A stretch of 64,000 nucleotides of DNA from Amoebophrya sp. A120. Lineage: Eukaryota > Sar > Dinophyceae > Syndiniales > Amoebophryaceae. The first letter of the stretch is position 1, and each line of letters begins with the position of its first letter. Positions 58,473-64,000 of the stretch are shown piece after piece. The stretch covers positions 1,505,984-1,569,983 of the forward strand of contig CAJINV010000014.1 in assembly GCA_905178155.1 (NCBI GenBank), in the 5' to 3' direction. Both the position numbers and the translations under genes were made by a program. The notes under the pieces are model-generated. The model saw only the letters and a program-made list of their open reading frames with translations. It did not search any database and had not been told where the DNA came from.

Positions 58473-61176
58473 ATGATAATTTCGGAACGCACAGATGAGG
58501 AAGAACAAATGGGAACTCAGCCCACCTCAGAGTGGTCAGTCGAGGACTACAAGGCTCTGGGCATCCCGACCAACGACGTGGAAGTCCGCGAGTTCATTCG
58601 CAGCCAGGAGGGCCCGCAGGACGAATGGCGCGAGCAAGAGGACGACTTAGCCTTCGACGGTCTCTCCCTGTCGGCTAGACAGTGTTGTCGTTATGGCGCT
58701 CATCCCGACTTCATGACGCGCTGGTTTGGTGGTTTGAAGTTCAAGTGGCTCGCAGACTCTTTCACTCCGAACCGTACCGAAAATTATCCCGGCGCAAGCG
58801 CATACGAGGATATTTTCACGAAGGAAGTCTACCGGTTTGTGGAAAGCAAGAAAGTGTTGCTGTACGACAACAACGGTCCGCCCGATCTGGTTATAGCACC
58901 GGGCTCCATCATCCCGCAGAAAGGGAAATTCCGGTTAATAACGGACTGGCCAAACTCAGAAGTAGGAGTCAGTTCCAGCATATTCGCCACCGCTGTGAAC
59001 TACAGCAACTGGTGGCAACTTCTCGAGTTGATTGGCCCCGGTTCAATCGGCTTCGGCTGGGATCTACAAGACTGCTACCGTATTCAAAGTTTTTGTTTGT
59101 GATAAGTTCGCTTCATTTCTAGACAAATCGCGCTGACTTGGATTTCTAACTTCATCTCAAAAAACAGCCCACTGGATGATCCACCCGAGCTTCAGGCGAC
59201 TGCTCGGGCTGTCCATTCCGCAAACAAGCAGAACGGCGGTGCACTGTTTCTTGCCTTTCGGCCTCAATTGCGCCCCCGGAGACAACGACGAATCAGTGAA
59301 GCGCCTGATTTCCATGGCGCACAGTGCGGGTGTAGATGCGAAGATCCTGGACTTTGTGGACGACCTCAGAGGAATCGTTCCGCGCCCACTTTCGCACCGG
59401 ATGGACATCGCACAGCGCGAATTTAACAAGGTGTTTTTCATCCTTTCGACGTTAGGGTGTAGATTGCACACCAAAGCGGGGAAACTCATTCCTCCTTCCA
59501 CCTTCTTCCCGTGGTTGGGGTTCAATTGCGACACGGTCGACATGTCGTTCGGGGTGGAGGATGACAGGCTGGAGGACTGCCTCAAAGCAGTCCAGGAATT
59601 CAGAACCGAGATAGCAAGTGACCCAGGTTCCGCCACTACAGCAAGGAGGGCGGCGAAGGTCGTCGGGAAGCTCACCTCCATATCGCTCGCAATCGACGGA
59701 CCGTTGCGCAACTTGCAAAACAGTTTAAACGCGAGCGGTTGTTACGCCCTGTGGCAGTCCAGCAAAACCCACAATCCGAAGGTGGTGATTTGCAGCGAAG
59801 GAAAAGCCGACTTGGTGTGGTGGAGCGACACCCTCATCGCCAAACCAAGGGCGAGAATCCACTTCAACGGTTTGAGGAGTTTCTTGTGGCGCGAGGACGT
59901 GCTAGCATTCGGAGCCAACTTCTTCAGAAGCCTCGACCCCAACTCGTTCACAGCGTTCTCAGGGGATGCAGCCACGTCAGCGGGTTGGGGCGGGAAGTTC
60001 GGGCAGCAAAGTTTTGCCGACAGATTCCCGGTTTGGCTACAAGGGCAGTCGATAAACGTTTTGGAATATGCAACGCCACTCCTCATACTGCTACGAGTGG
60101 AAGCTGCGGACGCAAGCAAACTGTCGGGGAAAATTCTCCTTTACTACACTGACAACCCCGCTTGCAAAAGAGGAGTAAACCGCGGCAACTACTCCACCCC
60201 AATCTTCTGCAGGATCACGAGGGAGCTGAAGTCGCTGCTGGTCCGGAACAGGGCGGAACTAGTAGCAGCAAAAGTTTACGGCTCGCAGAACATTGAAGCC
60301 GATTTGCTGTCGCGCTTTGACGACAACATCAAATCGATCACGGACAACAGCCCGGAGAAGTTTCGGACGAGCAGAGCCTGGAACCACATTTGCAAGACGC
60401 TCCCGGGTCTGGCAATCGAGGCGTTCAGCTCCGCGGATGCATCAAGCACCTCCAGAAGACTGAGCCGATACTTCACGGCAAACAGTCCGCCGCTCTTCAG
60501 CTTCGAAGAAATTTGCGAAGTACGAAGCTGGTGGCTTCCACCGGCCGACCTGCTCTACGCAACATTGAAGTTTCTGAACAAAGCGTTGCAGCCAATCCCG
60601 GCGGCCAGCAGACCGAGGATAGCAATCTTAGTCCCAAAAATCAACAACAAATTCGCAAGTTTGCTCGGGCCGTTCGGGAAGCCAGTCATCAAATTCAAGA
60701 GAGGCAAAGACCTCTTCCGTTTGGAAGGAGTAAGCCACAACATCTCGGCCGATGACGACTATCGGGTCTACTCTTCCGTGCCATTGCACGAGTGGATCAA
60801 GAGCGACGCAGTCATCAACGTCCCCAGTGCCCAAGTGGAAAAGTTGCTGAAGAGCGCGGCGTTCATGAGAACTATCGGCGACACCAGCAAAGTGGACTTC
60901 TCGCCGATTGAGTACTCGACGGCGGATTGGATAATCCACATTTGCTGCGTAAAACCAATTCGTCCTCTGGGGATCGCAAGAGCGATATTCGCAGTCCACA
61001 AGCACGCGAATACTTACGACAAACCAGAATCTGCCAAACCCTTCGGCAGCTACGAAATTCTGAACAAAGTCGTGAACATTTACGCCATGAAGCTGCCGGG
61101 TATCGGCGACGGCGACGGTCGGCGACGGTCGGTGATGCAGCCGCGTCCCGCCTTCAAATCTTCGACTCGTGTATGA
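58473..61176 (+). CDS. DIRS-like reverse transcriptase-RNase H
   Basis: Exons 58473-59088 and 59168-61176 (79-bp GT-AG intron) total 2625 nt, or 874 aa. RT motifs: GKFRLITDWPNSEV, GFGWDLQDCYRIQTHWM across the intron with the first palm Asp, CFLPFGLNCAPG, and the catalytic FVDDLRG near 260. RNase H motifs: FSGDAATSAGWGGKFG, INVLEYATPL, YYTDNPACKRGVNRGN and NIEADLLSRF supply the Asp-Glu-Asp-Asp set. After RNase H comes about 270 residues of unknown role. The start is the first ATG after a T-rich leader; an earlier non-ATG frame is open to 58404. Confidence 0.92.
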
Positions 61177-61522
61177 TGGATTTGGCATCAAAAGCGGTGT
61201 CGTTGGGTATCTCGTCGGTCTCCATTCCGCTCAGGATCGGATGCGGGTCGTGTGGAGGCAGAGTCGCTGACTATGCTTTAGTCATCGAGCGATTCATCGC
61301 GAATTGTGAAAGAAACAACATCAGTGTGCGACTACATGACATTCCGACAAAACTCTAAATTTGTAAACCATTTGTTTCAAAGTCTAGTCTTGTGCAGTCT
61401 TTCGCTGGTTTCGCAACATAGTCTCTCTATTGTGCTTTTGATTGATAGCACGACCCTATACAATTTGCACACATGCATCAGATCCTTCGCGGAGTTACTC
61501 ATACTTATCCTGCTATCATGCC

Positions 61523-61684
61523 TTGCCACAAACTCAGCGGTCTTCGTCTGTTCGCGTTTCGATCACAGAAACAAGAGATCACATACAGGCAGAGATCCTC
61601 TCGTTCTCGCTGGGTGTCCGTCGACACGGATACGTGCAGGGCAGGAGCAAAATAAGATCCTACGAAGTTGACGAGCGAAAAATT
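61523..61684 (+). repeat. DIRS-like repeat B1
   Basis: From TTGCCACAAACTCAGCGG to GCGAAAAATT. Abuts A2 with a two-base overlap, giving the circular-junction sequence. It lacks the 4-bp GTTT present in B2. Confidence 0.93.
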
Positions 61685-61881
61685 GTAAGCTTGAAGCGAT
61701 TTCGTAGGAATTCGATAAGCTCAGTTTTGTAGCAAAGGAAAACTTCGCGGATCTAAAGATCATTATATAAACAGGGGGATGCGCATCCTATAAACGCATA
61801 CACGATCAAAATTTTACAGTATTCAGCTTCGGTTTCGTCCTTGATCCTAAATCGCGTAAAGCTAGGAATTCTTTTTTCGTC
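61683..61881 (+). repeat. DIRS-like repeat A2, 199 bp
   Basis: Copy of A1 lying between B1 and B2. The B1-A2 junction reads GCGAAAAATTGTAAGC. Confidence 0.95.
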
Positions 61882-62010
61882 CCTCCCTCCACTCCCTCGG
61901 AGATTCCTTTCCTACCTCGAATTTCAAATATTTCATAAGCGAAGCTTTCCTATTTATATTCCTCACGTAATCCCAGTTCGACGGTCACCCATTTCTGCGA
62001 GAGGGGGTTT

Positions 62011-62176
62011 TTGCCACAAACTCAGCGGTCTTCGTCTGTTCGCGTTTGTTTCGATCACAGAAACAAGAGATCACATACAGGCAGAGATCCTCTCGTTCTC
62101 GCTGGGTGTCCGTCGACACGGATACGTGCAGGGCAGGAGCAAAATAAGATCCTACGAAGTTGACGAGCGAAAAATT
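62011..62176 (+). repeat. DIRS-like repeat B2, right end of element
   Basis: Copy of B1 with a 4-bp insertion after GTTCGCGTTT. It ends GCGAAAAATTT, beyond which introner sequence resumes. 129 bp of unique DNA separates A2 from B2. Confidence 0.93.
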
Positions 62177-62310
62177 TCAACATGACAAAATTTTCCATTT
62201 CTCATGCTAAAAGAAATGAACTCGTCATGCGATTTCTGCATACACCAAGACCAACTGCGATCCATCTTTTGCAATGCATACGAACCACCACCAACTCATC
62301 CTCCTCGGTG

Positions 62311-63375
62311 ATGTCTTCCTCAACAAAGTCAAAGATGAGGTCGGGGACTATCGGCTCTGCCTACTCCTCCGGTAGTGAGCTCTTCGAGCTTGGTATGCAA
62401 TACAAATTTCCTGTACATGTACTGCAAGTTGGAGCATGCCACTTGTCATGCTGAATAGGATTGGAAGAAAAGTTTGCCATGCAGAAACCGCATTTGTACG
62501 TGTGCGGGAAATTATTTACTGTGGATACTTGGAAGAAATAACTCAACAAACTTAAACTCATCTTCTCCCGCCAAGCCGCCCAACAAGCAACAAAACGATC
62601 CTGATTTACTATTTACGTCGTCGACCCCGAAAAAGGACTCGAAAACGAGCATCAGCTCCTTTGACCACATGATGAACAACTACTCGCCGACCTTGCTGAA
62701 GACTCTGCTGAATTTCTCACCAACGGCCAGTATCGGTTCCTCCTGGAAAATATGCATTGCAAAAGTATCGCTATCGTACTAGTAGTATAAATTGCATTAA
62801 AGAAAGAAAAATGGAACTTGTAATGCTAATTCAGGTAAAAAGGTAGGTTTGTCATGCAAGATTACAATGAATTAGTAATGGCACGAGTGCGATACTTTTG
62901 CAAAGGATAGAAAATGTTGACAAGTGGAACAAAAAGCCCTAGCAAAGTTCCAACTGCGAAGGTGATGCCGCTATCTTCCACTTCTTGCGACAAGAGCAGT
63001 AAAAACGCTCTGGACTTCATCGACGTCACCGCAGCCGCGTTTCGGGATGAGGTCGCACCACTGGTGGAGGATAGCATCGATGAGACCACATCTCGGGATG
63101 TTCTCGCGGAAATGCAGCAGAGCAAATTCACCATCCGGGAAGATTCTTTTAGTAAGGCGGAGAAGGAGGGAAAACTGAAACTATCTGCCAGGAGCCGGAG
63201 CAAGTTGTCTCTGTCCAATACGAAGAGTAGCCGCAGCCCCTGCGGGTCGAGCAGAAGTACCAAGGAGCGTGGCACAGCGTCGTCGTCGGGCCGGAACTTA
63301 AAGAACACTCATAGTCGGCGAGGGAAAAGTTTGTGTTGCTGTTTCTACGACGAGAACGAGAACAACGTGGAGTAG
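62311..63375 (+). CDS. Ser/Lys-rich protein, 3' block of the gene begun at 49868 or a separate gene
   Basis: Exons 62311-62393, 62533-62750 and 62915-63375 total 762 nt, or 253 aa. The frame is open upstream to the introner edge at 62286 (TTTNSSSSV), so the ATG may be internal. Low complexity, with a helix-prone region (SSFDHMMNNYSPTLLKTLL), then ALDFIDVTAAAFRDEVAPLVEDSIDET and a basic Ser/Arg tail ending in a Cys-rich KSLCCCFYDENEN. The Cys cluster near the end could be lipid-modified; this is inference. Two introners interrupt it. Confidence 0.6.
62394..62527 (+). mobile_element. introner, family F, in 3' block
   Basis: Termini TATGCAATACAAATTTCC and GGGAAATTATTTACTGTGGATA. Perfect duplication CTTGG at 62389-62393 and 62528-62532. 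The join reads GAG CTT GGA AGA. Confidence 0.93.
62751..62909 (+). mobile_element. introner, family E, in 3' block
   Basis: Termini TATGCATTGCAAAAGTATCG and GCGATACTTTTGCAAAGGATA. Perfect duplication GAAAA at 62746-62750 and 62910-62914. The join reads TGG AAA ATG TTG. Confidence 0.93.
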
Positions 63376-64000
63376 AACAGTATATGTATAGCATACTGAA
63401 ACTGAAACTGAAGCTGCTCATCTAGCTCTATTGGGAGGGCGGGGTCAACAAACATGACTACTTAGCCATCTTCTGACGGTTCGAAGTTCGAGGAAATATG
63501 TAGTAGTGGTCCCATTCAATATTCAAATTTATGTTTACTTTTTTGTGAAGATCATTTTTGGTTTCATCTATGCCCAAAAAAAGTGCGATTCCATCTGCAT
63601 CCAGATCCAATGTCTTTGATGAAGCGTTGACATGATACACACAGCCCACTGATTAGTACCACCCCAAGCGCTATCGCCATACCACGCACACCTCAAGGTA
63701 GAACTGAAAAAGTATTAGCTCCACCCCAACGAACGAGCTGCATCAAGTACTTATAGATTTAGATACAATTTTCCTACTAGACGGCTATCCAGAAAATACA
63801 ACTCTACTCAGAGCTCGCGATGTCACGATTCGATAAGTATTGACTTCGCGCTAGTAGCTTCTTCTGTACGCGGTTCGCTACGTTTTCGCAATGATTTTTT
63901 TCGACGTTTGAAAGTAGGTTTCTCGTCGCTCGAAGATCTTCATCGCTACGTGTACGTCTACCTGATTGACACAACGAGGACAACATCATCGACACAAACT
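63376..64000. other. 3' intergenic with minus-strand coding remnants
   Basis: Minus-strand frame 63458-63649 (ALFLGIDETKNDLHKKVNIN, ending SNRQKMAK) looks protein-like. Upstream, AWYGDSAWGGTNQWAV continues it in another frame, with the change at a GTGTGT run near 63640. A 63-codon minus frame at 63804-63995 lies behind it. Possibly one decayed gene; family unknown. Confidence 0.3.

Larger units (their letters stand above)
51485..62176 (+). mobile_element. complete DIRS-like tyrosine-recombinase retrotransposon with split direct repeats
   Basis: Ends and interior show the order A1 (51485-51683), coding region, B1 (61523-61684), A2 (61683-61881), B2 (62011-62176). This split-direct-repeat arrangement is diagnostic of PAT/Ngaro-type DIRS elements, which replicate through a circular intermediate and integrate by tyrosine recombinase. 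Four plus-strand genes lie between: an unknown frame, a zinc-finger gag-like protein, a tyrosine recombinase and a reverse transcriptase-RNase H. All are uninterrupted apart from four short GT-AG introns, and A1 and A2 differ at one visible base, so the copy looks young and possibly intact. No target duplication is seen, as expected for this class. Confidence 0.92.
51393..62280 (-). mobile_element. introner, family E in reverse orientation, split by a DIRS-like element
   Basis: Left part 51393-51484 begins TATCCTCCGCAAAAGCATC, matching the flipped right end of family E, and continues CACTCGTAGT as in the copy at 62751 read in reverse. Right part 62177-62280 ends CTTTTGCAATGCATA, identical over 15 nt to the flipped left end of that copy, and has the CATGACAAAA and CTCATGC cores. 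Flanks CGGAC (51388-51392) and CGAAC (62281-62285) match at four of five. Without the insert the introner would be about 196 bp. Confidence 0.75.

Noticed and set aside
51485-61881. Ordinary LTR retrotransposon reading of the A1/A2 repeats
   Set aside because: A second interleaved repeat pair (B1/B2), a tyrosine recombinase and no DDE integrase or protease fit a DIRS-like element instead.
1-64000. CRISPR array, tRNA, rRNA or a dinoflagellate spliced-leader gene
   Set aside because: No regular repeat-spacer pattern, tRNA arm consensus, rRNA core or spliced-leader sequence was seen by eye.

Overview
The window looks like nuclear DNA of a protist, most likely a dinoflagellate relative of the Syndiniales (Amoebophrya-like). 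That placement is inference. It rests on eukaryotic-only genes (a CC2D2A ciliary transition-zone homologue, a STIMATE/TMEM110-like protein, a PPR protein), on GT-AG introns beside many introns lacking GT-AG, and on my memory that Amoebophrya genomes carry invasive intronic ('introner') elements. All confident genes lie on the plus strand.

Layout. 449-1348 is a DUF488 gene. 1460-8550 is a tandem duplication carrying two paralogous genes of unknown family (1959-3221, 6154-7422). A 1.47-kb insertion with 589-bp direct terminal repeats interrupts its first copy. An ADP-ribosyltransferase-like gene follows (8546-9307), with a truncated copy of its start at 5671. 9308-11385 is mostly repeats. 11386-18032 is a PPR protein inside long low-complexity arms. 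20442-23472 is a STIMATE-like membrane protein. 24140-32632 is a CC2D2A homologue cut by ten introner-type introns. 33981-41852 encodes a DabA-like (DUF2309) domain fused to a DabB/NuoL-like membrane domain. 42627-45576 is a coiled-coil protein, 46775-48772 a 2-oxoglutarate/Fe(II) dioxygenase-like protein, and 49868-51392 plus 62311-63375 are two hypothetical coding blocks. Between those two blocks sits a complete DIRS-like (tyrosine recombinase) retrotransposon with split direct repeats (51485-62176).

The unifying feature is the introner population. I find 27 elements, 24 clear and 3 degenerate, in at least seven families defined by their termini. Each starts with TA and nearly all end in TA, carries inverted termini, contains a shared core GCATGACAAA or its complement, and usually has a 5-bp target duplication. 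Removing element plus 5 nt restores the reading frame every time but one. The spliced CDS of five genes comes to a multiple of three: 5220, 1995, 4368, 6687 and 1959 nt. At many junctions no placement within the duplication gives GT or AG, so removal cannot follow the usual splice rule. Some families are inserted in both orientations and still drop out in frame.

Two introners host other mobile DNA. One in CC2D2A holds a 1.95-kb retroposon-like insert with its own direct repeat, and one at 51393 holds the 10.7-kb DIRS element. All motif, frame and repeat statements were read by eye; no database search was possible.
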